Part shown: positions 1 to 8,451 of the stretch, one piece after another | Layout: every line of letters begins with the position of its first letter | How positions within the stretch are numbered: the first letter of the stretch is position 1 | Origin: Croceimicrobium sp963974215 | GTDB taxonomy: Bacteria; Bacteroidota; Bacteroidia; Flavobacteriales; Schleiferiaceae | NCBI GenBank assembly: GCA_963974215.1 | Contig: CAXBBL010000001.1 | Span: 372,001 to 436,000, forward strand | Length of the DNA: 64,000 nt | Direction: 5' to 3' | Position numbers and translations under genes: made by a program | Notes under the pieces: model-generated | What the model was told of the DNA's origin: nothing | Database searches by the model: none | Seen by the model: only the letters and a program-made list of their open reading frames with translations

Positions 1-1874
1 AATAAAAGCCAGTCTTTTCGAATAGAATAGTCTATGGGGTTTTCCAGCATGTTTAGGAAGGAAACCATTGCTTTTACCTCGGCAGAAGCACCGATGTTTA
101 AACTATCAACACTGAGTAGTTTTAGGAACTCCCCTTCAGGAAAGTCAAGGCTATCCTCATTTTGCAGAAGAAAACGTGCAATAGCCCTACCTTGTGCATT
201 GGCTCCCACGAGAATACAGATGTCGGACTGTTTAAATCCGCGTGCTAAACTGTCCTTAATGGTTGAGGCAACCTGTTCAAATTGAGCCTTTTGATAGTTA
301 TCTTTCTCTAAGAAACGCACTTCCACATAACCGCCATCTTTAGCGCGGGCAATTTGTCCACTCTCGCGGTAAATGCGCTGAAATTTTTCATCGCTGAAGT
401 TATCCGCTAAAGACTCAAAGAGTTGATTATTAAAGCTGACAATATTTTTATGGGAGCGAAAATTCGAATCGAGGTTTATGGTTTCACGTGGATAAAGTTC
501 TTGCCCGGCAAAGCGATTGGAAACTTCTACATTATTGTAGAGATCAATAAACAGTTGTACCTCCCCATTGCGAAAGCGATAAATACTTTGCTTGGCATCA
601 CCTACAATCATGGCGCTACTGCCCCCTTCGGCGAGGGAGTTATTGATGAGCGGTACCAAGTTTAACCACTGTAAAGTAGAGGTATCTTGGAATTCATCAA
701 TAAAAAAGTGCTGAAAGCGATCGCCTAGTTTTTCGTAGAGAAAAGGGGCGGGCTGACTGCGCAGATTATCGCTAATAATCTTGTTAAACTCTCCAATGGG
801 AATGCGATTACTCTCTTCTTTAACGACCTCGAGTTGCAAAGCAATTTCTTTGAGAACCGCTAAACCATACAAGCTTTTTAAGGTCGATTTTATGTAGAGG
901 TACTCTTCGTAGTGATCGGCTAAATATTGATGAATAGTAAGGATCTGGACTTTGAAATCCTCTTGGTATTGATCCATCAAAGCCTTATCGGCAGGGGCCG
1001 CATTTTTAGCATAAAGGTTTTGACCTTCTTCCAGCACGGGCTGAAGACTAGTTTCGGTAAAAAAACCAAAAGCTGTGGTCATTCCCAAAGTGCGGTTCCA
1101 CAGGGTTCCGCGGCTAAAACACTTCACGTGCAATCCGCGCTCCTCGCCCCAACTTATCGCATCTTGCGCAAGCTTTTTTTGGCCCGCTTCGATTTGCTTT
1201 AAGCGTTTGCTAAGTTCCTTTTCGATTTTTAAAAAGTCTGCTGTACTAAGCTCTACTAATTGCTGCAGATAAGGTTGGGCCTTTTCCTTAAAAAGTTGAC
1301 GCGCAGTTTCAAGGAGAATATTTTTGTAATTGGTTGAATTTCCATCATTTAACTGTCCTTCCACAAAGCGCAACAAAACCTTGGTATGATCGGAATTTGC
1401 TTGCAGTTCACTGAGCATGCGATCAATCGCTTCCTCTAAAATAAGTTGATCTTCTAGTTCAACTTGGTAATTACTACTCAGCTTTAAGTCCCGGCTAAAA
1501 GAGCGAATTAAGCGGTTGGTAAAACTGTCGATGGTGGAAACCGAGAAAGCTGAGTAATTGTGTAAAATTCGTTTCAGACTATTTTGGGCGCGATAAGCTA
1601 ATTTTTCGGGTGCTACTTCTAATTCTTCTGCTAAGGTGTGGCAATAATCGGCGCTTTCTTGGTCGAGCTTGGGATATGTACTCAGTAGAAAAAGCTGCTT
1701 TAGCAATCGTTGCTTCATCTCCTGCGCGGCCTTTTTAGTAAAGGTTATCGCTAAGATGTGCATAAAACTGCTGGCCTCATCTTGCGCTAAGCAAAGCTTT
1801 AAATACTGCCTAACAAGGCTATAGGTTTTTCCCGCTCCCGCAGATGCATTATAAACAGTAAAAGGTGCGCGCAT
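1..1874 (-). CDS. UvrD/RecB-family ATP-dependent helicase-nuclease, C-terminus beyond window
   Basis: This is a superfamily 1 DNA helicase of the RecB/AddA/UvrD type, expected to unwind broken DNA ends for recombinational repair. The ATG at 1874 begins MRAPFTVYNASAGAGKT, with the Walker A motif at residues 11-17. It is followed by a motif Ia stretch ITFTKKAAQEMK, a Walker B DEFQDTS near residue 393, and the motif III block GDAKQSIYRFRNG about 30 residues later. The frame stays open to position 1, giving 624 codons without the C-terminal helicase and nuclease parts. The unusually long insertion between motifs Ia and II is typical of RecB/AddA-like enzymes. The gene diverges from the SDR gene at 1958. 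I cannot tell AddA from other RecB-like paralogues without the missing end. Confidence 0.85.
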   Translation of the reverse strand, partial: MRAPFTVYNASAGAGKTYSLVRQYLKLCLAQDEASSFMHILAITFTKKAAQEMKQRLLKQLFLLSTYPKLDQESADYCHTLAEELEVAPEKLAYRAQNSLKRILHNYSAFSVSTIDSFTNRLIRSFSRDLKLSSNYQVELEDQLILEEAIDRMLSELQANSDHTKVLLRFVEGQLNDGNSTNYKNILLETARQLFKEKAQPYLQQLVELSTADFLKIEKELSKRLKQIEAGQKKLAQDAISWGEERGLHVKCFSRGTLWNRTLGMTTAFGFFTETSLQPVLEEGQNLYAKNAAPADKALMDQYQEDFKVQILTIHQYLADHYEEYLYIKSTLKSLYGLAVLKEIALQLEVVKEESNRIPIGEFNKIISDNLRSQPAPFLYEKLGDRFQHFFIDEFQDTSTLQWLNLVPLINNSLAEGGSSAMIVGDAKQSIYRFRNGEVQLFIDLYNNVEVSNRFAGQELYPRETINLDSNFRSHKNIVSFNNQLFESLADNFSDEKFQRIYRESGQIARAKDGGYVEVRFLEKDNYQKAQFEQVASTIKDSLARGFKQSDICILVGANAQGRAIARFLLQNEDSLDFPEGEFLKLLSVDSLNIGASAEVKAMVSFLNMLENPIDYSIRKDWLL

Positions 1875-1957
1875 AAAAGATTTTGCCCCTAAGTTAAGCA
1901 AGGAAATAGATTAGGCAAGTAGCCTTAACGAACTCAGGTTATTTGTATTTTCCGTCC

Positions 1958-2755
1958 ATGAAAAAGAGTTTCAAGGGAAAAGTAGTTTGGATAACCGGCG
2001 CTTCAGAAGGCATTGGTCTGGCTTTAGCAGAGGCTTTTGCTAAAGAAGGAGCTCAATTAATCGTATCGGCTCGCAGGGAAGATAAACTGGAAGAAGCGGC
2101 AAAGTCTTGCCTTGCAAAAGGCGCAAGTGAAGTAAAAGTTCTACCTTTCGATTTGGCCGATGTAACGGGCATAGAAGAGGCTTGTAAAATTGCAGAGTCG
2201 ACATTTCAGGCTATAGACCTATTACTTTTAAACGCGGGGATCTCCCAGCGGGCCTTTGCGGCAGAAACCTCGATAGACACATTTAACAAATTAATGAAAA
2301 TCAATTATTTATCGAATGTACGTATCACCCTAAATACATTAGATACTCTTTTAAAACACAAGGGGCAAATAGCCGTAATAAGTAGTTTGGTGGGAAAATT
2401 TGGCAGCCCTTATCGTTCGGGTTACGCCGCTTCAAAACATGCTTTACACGGCTTTTACGATAGCCTTCGCGCCGAGCATGCAGGTCAATTAGAAGTGAGT
2501 ATTATATGTCCCGGATTTATAAAAACCCAGCTTTCGCTCCACGCCCTCAAGGGAGATGGGCAAGCTTTAAATGAAATGGATGAAGCCCAAGCGCAGGGAA
2601 TGCCCGCTGAAGTTTTTGCTGCCAAAGCATTGCTGGGTTTAAAAAGAGGAAAGGCAGAAATGTACATTGGCGGAAAGGAGCGCTTTGGGGTTTACTTAAA
2701 ACGCTATTTTCCGGCCTTATTTCGACGGATAATTAGCAAGGCGAAAGTGCGCTGA
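1958..2755 (+). CDS. SDR family NAD(P)-dependent oxidoreductase
   Basis: This is a short-chain dehydrogenase/reductase of 265 residues. The Rossmann motif TGASEGIG is at residues 13-20, NAG is at 92-94, and the catalytic serine S143 with Y156 and K160 (YAASK) complete the classical active site. The C-terminal 50 residues are basic and hydrophobic, as in the DltE/DHRS7-like SDRs that act near membranes. I chose the ATG at 1958; an upstream TTG at 1943 adds five residues that are not family-like. The substrate cannot be read from the sequence. It is monocistronic, divergent from the helicase gene and followed by the sodB promoter. Confidence 0.85.
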   Translation: MKKSFKGKVVWITGASEGIGLALAEAFAKEGAQLIVSARREDKLEEAAKSCLAKGASEVKVLPFDLADVTGIEEACKIAESTFQAIDLLLLNAGISQRAFAAETSIDTFNKLMKINYLSNVRITLNTLDTLLKHKGQIAVISSLVGKFGSPYRSGYAASKHALHGFYDSLRAEHAGQLEVSIICPGFIKTQLSLHALKGDGQALNEMDEAQAQGMPAEVFAAKALLGLKRGKAEMYIGGKERFGVYLKRYFPALFRRIISKAKVR

Positions 2756-2798
2756 TAGTTTTACATTATAAGACTTAACCAGAAATTAATCCGAAAGC

Positions 2799-2830
2799 TT
2801 GGTGTAAGAACATTCTGCTGCTTAGATTTG
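2799..2830 (+). promoter_or_regulatory. Predicted Bacteroidota-type promoter of sodB
   Basis: A TTG at 2799-2801 is followed after 21 bases by TAGATTTG at 2823-2830, an exact match to the Bacteroidota -7 consensus TAnnTTTG with the usual spacing. It lies 44 bases upstream of the sodB start codon. Confidence 0.6.
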
Positions 2831-2874
2831 TTCTATATAATACGTTAAACACAAACACCATAAAATTCAATAAC

Positions 2875-3483
2875 ATGGCATTCGAGTTACCAAATTTACC
2901 TTACGCACACGACGCATTAGAACCACATATTGATGCTAAAACCATGGAAATCCACCATGGCAAACATCATTCAGGTTATACTTCTAAATTAAACGCAGCC
3001 ATTGAAGGAAGCGACTTAGCCTCTAAATCAATCGAAGATATTTTAGCAAATGTTTCATCTGCTGGAGCAGGAGTAAGAAATAACGGCGGTGGTTTTTACA
3101 ACCACAGTCTTTTCTGGAGCATCATGTCTCCTAATGGCGGTGGCAGTCCAAGTGGCGAATTAGCGGAAGCAATTAATGCAGCTTACGGATCTTTCGAAAA
3201 GTTTAAAGATGCATTCTCAAATGCTGCTGCTACTCAGTTCGGCTCAGGTTGGGCTTGGTTATCTGTTAAAGCAGACGGAAGCGTTGAGGTTTCAAGCACG
3301 GCTAACCAAGACAATCCTTTAATGGATGTGGTAGAGCATAAAGGAACTCCAATTTTAGGCTTAGATGTATGGGAACATGCCTATTACCTAAACTACCAAA
3401 ACCGTCGCCCCGACTACATCGAAGCTTTCTTTAATGTAATTAACTGGGAAGAAGTAGCACGTAGATACGCTGCAGCGAAGTAA
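2875..3483 (+). CDS. sodB: Superoxide dismutase [Fe/Mn]
   Basis: This enzyme dismutates superoxide to hydrogen peroxide and oxygen in the cytoplasm. The 202-residue length is normal for the family. The metal ligands are H27 (in IHHGKHH), H77 (in FYNHSLFW), and the Asp and His of DVWEHAYYL near residues 161 and 165. The signature GSGWAWL and the C-terminal YIEAFFNVINW are present. The motif alone does not settle iron versus manganese; Bacteroidota enzymes of this type are often cambialistic. It has its own predicted promoter and a strong terminator, so it is a single-gene unit. Confidence 0.96.
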   Translation: MAFELPNLPYAHDALEPHIDAKTMEIHHGKHHSGYTSKLNAAIEGSDLASKSIEDILANVSSAGAGVRNNGGGFYNHSLFWSIMSPNGGGSPSGELAEAINAAYGSFEKFKDAFSNAAATQFGSGWAWLSVKADGSVEVSSTANQDNPLMDVVEHKGTPILGLDVWEHAYYLNYQNRRPDYIEAFFNVINWEEVARRYAAAK

Positions 3484-3503
3484 ATTTTTTTAGCATAAAA
3501 TTG

Positions 3504-3531
3504 AAACCCGTCCTTGGTGGCGGGTTTTTTT
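3504..3531 (+). terminator. Rho-independent terminator of sodB
   Basis: The inverted repeat AAACCCG (3504-3510) and CGGGTTT (3521-3527) is followed by an uninterrupted T run to 3531, 20 bases after the sodB stop codon. Confidence 0.8.
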
Positions 3532-3608
3532 ATGGTCTAAAGCCAAGATGGGTTTTTAATTGAGTAGCGAGAATCGAAAAAGAACGGGTCATTAATTATA
3601 TTCGCAGC

Positions 3609-4373
3609 ATGCAGTTGCCTCCTAACAAGAAAATCTATTTTGCCTCCGATCAACATTTAGGCGCCCCCAATTATGAGGCGAGCTTAAAGCGTGAGAAGCA
3701 TTTTGTAAAATGGCTCGATCAGATTAGCACGGATGCGGCCGAAATTTTCATTGTGGGCGACCTCTTTGACTTTTGGTTTGAATACAAAAAAGCGGTTCCT
3801 CGGGGTTTTGTGCGGGTTTTAGGAAAGCTTGCCGAATTAAGCGATGCAGGAATCCCCATTCACATTTTTACCGGCAACCATGATATGTGGATCTTTGACT
3901 ATCTGCCGCAGGAAATTGGCGCTAAACTATACCGTGAACCCATTGAAAGAGAGTGGAATGGTAAAAGATTCTATATTGGTCATGGCGATGGATTAGGTCC
4001 GGGCGACTACGGCTATAAATTCATTAAGCGCATTTTTGCCAATCCTTTTTTACAATGGTCTTTTGCGCGTTTGCATCCCAATTTCGGCATTGGTTTAGCG
4101 GATTTTTTATCGAAAAGGAGTCGTGCTAAGACGGGGCATAAAGACGCCATCTTTTTAGGCGAAGAAGAGGAATGGTTGGTTATTTACTGCCGCGAAATAT
4201 TAGCGAAAAAAAAGATGGACTATTTCGTTTTTGGTCATCGCCACTTACCCCTGGATATTCAATTGAAGCCAGAGGCCGCCCGTTATATTAACTTGGGTGA
4301 TTGGATCACGTATTACACCTACGCTGTTTTTGATGGCCAAGAGCTTAAATTAGAGAAGTTTGCGATGGGGTAA
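3609..4373 (+). CDS. lpxH: UDP-2,3-diacylglucosamine diphosphatase (LpxH-like)
   Basis: This is a calcineurin-like metallophosphoesterase expected to hydrolyse UDP-2,3-diacylglucosamine to lipid X in lipid A synthesis at the inner membrane face. The two-metal ligands are all visible: D14 and H16 (SDQHLG), D51 and D54 (GDLFDFW), N90, H91 and D92 (GNHD), H125 (GHGDG), and H210 and H212 (GHRH). The length of 254 residues fits the LpxH family. The ATG at 3609 overlaps no other gene and follows a TATATTCG sequence resembling a promoter -7 element. Confidence 0.87.
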   Translation: MQLPPNKKIYFASDQHLGAPNYEASLKREKHFVKWLDQISTDAAEIFIVGDLFDFWFEYKKAVPRGFVRVLGKLAELSDAGIPIHIFTGNHDMWIFDYLPQEIGAKLYREPIEREWNGKRFYIGHGDGLGPGDYGYKFIKRIFANPFLQWSFARLHPNFGIGLADFLSKRSRAKTGHKDAIFLGEEEEWLVIYCREILAKKKMDYFVFGHRHLPLDIQLKPEAARYINLGDWITYYTYAVFDGQELKLEKFAMG

Positions 4374-4469
4374 TGTCGGAAAAATGGTCTTCTTTCAGTT
4401 TTCTGGGGCAAAATGCTGCCTCCATTTAACTGTTGGCATTTTTAAAAAATAAGGTGGAAAGGATAAAAA

Positions 4470-5150
4470 ATGGATAAAGAAGTAATTGACCCGTTTTTTG
4501 TGACTATTCCGACAGGAACTGTGGACATGAGAGACGACAGAACAAAAGAAACTTGGTCGATTGAAGTGAACTCTTTCGAACTCCTTAATTATCCCGTAAC
4601 ACAAGAATTATATAAAGCAGTAACTGGTATGAACCCTTCAGCATTTCAAGGCGACAGATTACCAGTAGAAAGCGTTTCCTGGATTGAAGCTGTTAATTTT
4701 TGTAATGACTTATCCGAATCTAAAGGGAAAGCCAAATGCTATAACTTTGAGTTAGAAACTGAAAAAGTGAGCTTGAATTTAAAGGCTAATGGATTTCGAT
4801 TACCCACGGAAGCAGAATGGCAGTATGCATGTCAGGCGGGAACTAAGAACATTAGGCACGGGGAGTTGCACGAAATTGCATGGTTTAAAGAGAACTCAAA
4901 TAGTTGCACGCAAGAAGTTGGACAAAAGAAACCTAACGAATGGGGGCTTTATGATATGTTGGGTAATGTTTGGGAATGGTGTTCAGACATTTATGACGAA
5001 ACTATTTACGGAACATATCGTGTTTTTCGCGGTGGTGGCTGGTGCGATGAAGAAAGGAGTGTTATGGCAACAACTCGAAGGAGAAGCCATCCTATTTCAT
5101 TTAAAATAGACGATTTAGGTTTTAGAGTTGCTACAAACTCGAAAAAATAA
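4470..5150 (+). CDS. SUMF1/formylglycine-generating-enzyme-like domain protein
   Basis: A single FGE-sulfatase (SUMF1/EgtB/PvdO) fold fills the 226 residues. Typical blocks are VTQELYKAV, PVESVSWIEAVNFCN, GFRLPTEAEWQYA, ELHEIAWF, GLYDMLGNVWEWCSD and FRGGGWCDEE. The paired copper-binding cysteines of true formylglycine-generating enzymes are not both present: only one Cys follows the GGGW motif. Sulfatase activation is therefore unlikely, and no sulfatase gene is nearby. There is no signal peptide, so it is probably cytoplasmic. This gene opens a more AT-rich stretch with codon use unlike lpxH, which suggests acquired DNA. Confidence 0.75.
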   Translation: MDKEVIDPFFVTIPTGTVDMRDDRTKETWSIEVNSFELLNYPVTQELYKAVTGMNPSAFQGDRLPVESVSWIEAVNFCNDLSESKGKAKCYNFELETEKVSLNLKANGFRLPTEAEWQYACQAGTKNIRHGELHEIAWFKENSNSCTQEVGQKKPNEWGLYDMLGNVWEWCSDIYDETIYGTYRVFRGGGWCDEERSVMATTRRRSHPISFKIDDLGFRVATNSKK

Positions 5151-5309
5151 AAACCTAAGCTAACCGATATGACCTAAGCTGGGTAAATGTTCATCAGCAA
5201 GGTTTTGTTCCGTTGCGGACTTCATTTAGGAAGGCTAGGAAAGTGCTTAGACCTCGCCATGAGCTCTATGTAAATCATTTATAGTAATGAATAAAATGAT
5301 ACTGGAAAA

Positions 5310-5774
5310 ATGATTTTAATTTATTTTATAATTCTTCAAATTATTCTCTGTATACCACTTTTTTATACGATCAAGAAACAGGTTTACAGCCTCACTAATA
5401 GTTATATTGTCCTAAAATCAATTTTGACAACGTTGGTTTTTTCAATTATATTAACACTGATATTTAGCCAAGTAAATAAAAGCATCATTAGCCCTATTTG
5501 GAGATCCAAAAGTTTTTCTAAATATGAATGGAGTCAAGACCCAAGTTCTAGATATAGAATGGTAAATGATTTGATCAAGGGTAAAAAATTGATTCACAAG
5601 TCAAAAGCTCAAATAATCGAAATGCTTGGTTCAGATTTCACTTCATGCCTGCCTAATTCGATTTGTTACTGGGCTCAGGACCCTACTGTTTTTTTATTGC
5701 TTGACGACTTTAAATTAATAATTCAATTTGATAAAAATGGAAAAGCTTTGAAGGTTGAGTATTTCCCTATTTAA
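5310..5774 (+). CDS. Hypothetical membrane protein with BamE-like tail
   Basis: I do not recognise this 154-residue protein. Two hydrophobic segments (about residues 1-20 and 36-53) are followed by a soluble domain. Within it, GKKLIHKSKAQIIEMLG recalls the helix-turn of small BamE/SmpA-like domains (a K-x-x-I/V-x-x-x-L-G pattern before a beta hairpin), but this is only a resemblance. The ATG at 5310 follows AT-rich DNA. The gene stands alone between the SUMF1-like gene and the interrupted membrane-protein gene. Confidence 0.55.
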   Translation: MILIYFIILQIILCIPLFYTIKKQVYSLTNSYIVLKSILTTLVFSIILTLIFSQVNKSIISPIWRSKSFSKYEWSQDPSSRYRMVNDLIKGKKLIHKSKAQIIEMLGSDFTSCLPNSICYWAQDPTVFLLLDDFKLIIQFDKNGKALKVEYFPI

Positions 5775-5798
5775 GGAAAGAAAACCATGGCTTGTAAT

Positions 5799-5870
5799 TG
5801 CTAAAAAACCATTAGGCAGTCGAGACTTGCTGGTCGGTTCATTCATTTAGTAAATTTCGGTTTTTTAGCA
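5799..5870. repeat. Perfect 12-bp inverted repeat around a 48-bp spacer
   Basis: TGCTAAAAAACC at 5799-5810 is exactly inverted as GGTTTTTTAGCA at 5859-5870. The segment lies between two hypothetical genes. It could be a long-loop RNA hairpin or a relic of a small insertion. I see no gene in 5775-5965. Confidence 0.5.
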
Positions 5871-6010
5871 CATAGGTAATCGCTGCAAAAGCGCTTATTA
5901 AAACTGAAAATCGACCTAATTAATAGCGTAGGATATTTTTTAAAGACTTAACCCATTAGAAAACAATTAGAACAGATAGATCAATTGGATTCATTGGAGT
6001 AGGAATTTTC

Positions 6011-6406
6011 TTGTGCCTCACTCTACACGGCATTTCTTTAGAAGTTTCAATTATTTTGGAAGAGGTATTGTTATTTACCAGTCTCAGCCCATTATGGGTA
6101 TATGGCTTGGCAGAGTATCTTGCCTTGATTTTTATGTTAATGGTTTTCAAATATGTTATTAGAACGGTTAAGAAAATTGATTTTGATCAAGCCCAATCGA
6201 TAAAAAGGATATTCTTGACTACAATAATGGCCTATATATTGACGCAGGTATTGGGTTTTGTCACCCCTTTAATTTCAAGCCTTTATCAAGACATAGAATA
6301 TTTTGCCTTAAAAAAGACGTACCACAACGATTTAAAAGATCATTATGCTCTGAAGACCTTTATTATCGAAACACCTATTTGGATATTAAACCTGAATTCG
6401 ATGTAA
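6011..6406 (+). CDS. Hypothetical membrane protein, 3' end severed by repeat element
   Basis: I do not recognise this protein. It has hydrophobic segments near residues 10-48 and 70-90. The listed start is a TTG; the open frame extends upstream to a stop at 5957 with no ATG or GTG, and an ATT at 5966 would give a fuller first membrane segment (RSIGFIGVGIFLCLTL). The last five codons and the stop (aacctgaattcgatgtaa) come from the left end of the palindromic element inserted at TTAA 6386-6389. Deleting that element together with one TTAA joins this frame to 6656-6741. It then continues as KYVIIAAVVLKEIKSIN, a further hydrophobic stretch and a polar tail. The gene is therefore best read as interrupted. 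Confidence 0.55.
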   Translation: MCLTLHGISLEVSIILEEVLLFTSLSPLWVYGLAEYLALIFMLMVFKYVIRTVKKIDFDQAQSIKRIFLTTIMAYILTQVLGFVTPLISSLYQDIEYFALKKTYHNDLKDHYALKTFIIETPIWILNLNSM

Positions 6407-6651
6407 AATTAGGCCTCAGACCTCTTATAAAGAGTGGGTTTTAAGCCGAAGCGGTGAAGCAATAGCGGGCTATTGGGAAGCGCTAAGGCGCTAAAAACTG
6501 CTTTTTATAAGAGGTTTAAACGTTTTTTTTCAAGAAAAGTGAAAATCCTGCATCTAGGCCATTTGCTGTAGCCCGCTACAGCTGCACGATCTAGACTAGT
6601 CTTTTCCTTTTCTTGAAAATCTGAGGCTATAATTTTAGGTCGAATTCAGGT
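6390..6651. mobile_element. Palindromic MITE-like element, copy 1, flanked by TTAA
   Basis: This is a 262-bp non-coding element. Its ends are inverted repeats: ACCTGAATTCG at 6390-6400 and CGAATTCAGGT at 6641-6651, with similarity continuing inwards (TAAAATTA, GCCTCAGA). TTAA flanks it on both sides (6386-6389 and 6652-6655). Inside are two hairpin units. The first is centred on CAATAGCGGGCTATTG and enclosed by CCTCTTATAAA/TTTATAAGAGG. The second is centred on CTGTAGCCCGCTACAG and enclosed by TTCAAGAAAA/TTTTCTTGAA. It has no transposase, so it would be non-autonomous. A second full copy is at 28374-28632 and partial ends lie at 53000-53148 and 54646-54676. Confidence 0.75.
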
Positions 6652-6741
6652 TTAAAGTATGTGATAATAGCCGCGGTAGTTTTAAAAGAAATAAAATCAA
6701 TAAACTCCAACCCAACTTCTGAGAAGGAGCTTGAATCTTAA
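6652..6741 (+). pseudogene. Detached 3' end of the membrane-protein gene at 6011
   Basis: When the 266 bases from 6390 to 6655 are removed, the frame from 6011 runs without a break through this segment and ends at TAA 6739-6741. It adds about 28 residues (hydrophobic YVIIAAVVL, then a charged tail ending ELES). Because 266 is not a multiple of three, the restored frame is not a trivial result. From 6742 to 6842 I see only upstream DNA of the next gene. Confidence 0.6.
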
Positions 6742-6842
6742 GCTTAAATGGATCGTATCGCCCAAAGGTCTTTTTTGTTACCTATATAACTATAATTTCA
6801 GCTTGAACGGGTCGCTTTTTTTAAATCGGTTTTCTCAACAAA

Positions 6843-7586
6843 ATGCTTCCTAAAAAAAACAAACCAAAGCTAAGCACGGCGCGTAAAACTAGTATGAGAC
6901 TATTATTAGCCTTATTATTTCTGGGGATGCCGATCTTCGCCCAAGCGCAATTCTTTATAGGCGCGCAGCAGCAAATTAGTACTAATCCCGCCCAGTATGC
7001 TTTTAGCGGTTTTAATATCCGCTACAGTGAATTACGCGGGCGTCATCGCATGGGACTTGATTTAAGTTTTCGCCCATCATACTGCGATGGTTGCCCTATT
7101 AATGGCAACAGCGGAATTGCAGGATCTTATGTCGACCAAAATTTTTTTAATTATAGTTATCAGTCTTTAACCTTAGGAGGCTCTTTCGATTATATTCTCA
7201 GTAATGGCAATGGCTTTATTTCGGCCCAGCCCTATTTTCGTTATTGGTGGTTTACTAACAAGCAACTGGCTTACGACAATGTAGAAGGCTATAGTTTTAG
7301 TGGCTTAAGATCGGAAAGCAACCGGGTATTGGGCATTCGGTTACTAATCGGTGGTAGTCGTCTTTTCTGGGATAAAGAAAAAACAAAGGGAGTCATAGAA
7401 ATATCTCTTGGGCCAGGTTTAATGTACCGATGGATTCGCTTTACCACTCATCAAGGCCTTATTGGTGAAACCATGTATATGGACTACACGGAAAAAAATC
7501 AGGGCTTGGTACATCCTGTTTTTCATGTAAGATTGGACTTTACTCTGACTTTCAAAAAATCAGTAGCTACTCCTAAACCGCGTTAA
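6843..7586 (+). CDS. Hypothetical outer-membrane beta-barrel protein
   Basis: This protein has 247 residues from the ATG at 6843. A basic N-region is followed by a signal peptide, MRLLLALLFLGMPIFAQAQ, whose own Met at residue 18 is an alternative start. The mature part is rich in alternating aromatic strands (GFNIRYSEL, YSYQSLTLGGSFDYI, PYFRYWWF), with glycines and a C-terminal strand HVRLDFTLTF, as in small outer-membrane barrels. No specific family is recognised. It stands alone downstream of the repeat element. Confidence 0.65.
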   Translation: MLPKKNKPKLSTARKTSMRLLLALLFLGMPIFAQAQFFIGAQQQISTNPAQYAFSGFNIRYSELRGRHRMGLDLSFRPSYCDGCPINGNSGIAGSYVDQNFFNYSYQSLTLGGSFDYILSNGNGFISAQPYFRYWWFTNKQLAYDNVEGYSFSGLRSESNRVLGIRLLIGGSRLFWDKEKTKGVIEISLGPGLMYRWIRFTTHQGLIGETMYMDYTEKNQGLVHPVFHVRLDFTLTFKKSVATPKPR

Positions 7587-7659
7587 GTGGATAGTTTTAG
7601 CGTTATCTTCGCGCTTTTTAAAATTGGTATATTCCACACTACGTTTCCTATGATGTCAT

Positions 7660-8424
7660 ATGTCCAAATTGCCGCAAGAGCATAAATTTATTGATCTTTC
7701 GGATTACGGAAGGCCTATTGCGAGGCTTATCGCAAACTCACTCAAGACGACGGCTTTCACCCCCATTCATGTTACTATTGGATTTATTATATCGGGTTTA
7801 TTTGCCATCTTTTTTATTCTCCAAGGCTATTATTGGTTAGCGGCTTTCTTTTTAATTTTCAAGTCTATTTTAGATGCCGCTGACGGCGAATTAGCGCGTA
7901 TGAAACAAACCCCCTCCTACACTGGGCGTTACCTGGATTCTGTAGCAGATATTATTCTCAATGCCATGTTTTTCATCTCTATCTGGCATATCAATCAATC
8001 TGCTTTTTGGATTTGCCTATTGGCATTTTTCGGAATGCAACTGCAGGGCACATTGTATAATTACTACTATGTTATTTTACGAAATAGAGTCGATGGGGAT
8101 ACCACAAGTAGAGTCTTTGAATACAAGACACCCATTGCTTTAAAAGGAGAAACTCAAAAAAGTGTAAACATTCTTTTTGCTCTGTACAAGATCCTTTATG
8201 GTGTTTTTGACAAAATCATATACGCCTTAGATGCTAATGCAGATCAAGGTAAAACTTTACCAAAGTGGATGTTGACCATCTTATCAACCTTTGGCTTAGG
8301 TTTCCAGCTCTTAATGATTGCGCTAATGTTAGTTCTGGGTTTGAAAGCCTTTATTATTCCTTTCTTCCTATATTACTCGCTGATGATAATTGTTTTAATT
8401 TCTATGCGGAGGGTTTTTTATTAG
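7660..8424 (+). CDS. CDP-alcohol phosphatidyltransferase family protein
   Basis: This integral membrane enzyme transfers a phosphoalcohol from a CDP-alcohol, typically in phospholipid head-group synthesis. The family motif D-x2-DG-x2-AR-x8-G-x3-D-x3-D is intact as DAADGELAR followed by GRYLDSVAD (residues about 71-97). There are about six hydrophobic segments in 254 residues. Length and sequence do not let me assign PgsA, PssA or a phosphatidylinositol-type enzyme. Its 3' end faces the TonB receptor gene. Confidence 0.85.
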   Translation: MSKLPQEHKFIDLSDYGRPIARLIANSLKTTAFTPIHVTIGFIISGLFAIFFILQGYYWLAAFFLIFKSILDAADGELARMKQTPSYTGRYLDSVADIILNAMFFISIWHINQSAFWICLLAFFGMQLQGTLYNYYYVILRNRVDGDTTSRVFEYKTPIALKGETQKSVNILFALYKILYGVFDKIIYALDANADQGKTLPKWMLTILSTFGLGFQLLMIALMLVLGLKAFIIPFFLYYSLMIIVLISMRRVFY

Positions 8425-8451
8425 TAAAGCTTTGCTCTACAGCACATTAAG

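Noticed and set aside
4470..5150. Formylglycine-generating enzyme (sulfatase activator)
   Set aside because: The paired catalytic cysteines are not present and no sulfatase gene is nearby.
6390..6651. Integron attC site or CRISPR repeat
   Set aside because: The hairpin cores recall attC, but there is no integrase, no cassette array and no regular spacers. Terminal inverted repeats and flanking TTAA fit a small insertion better.
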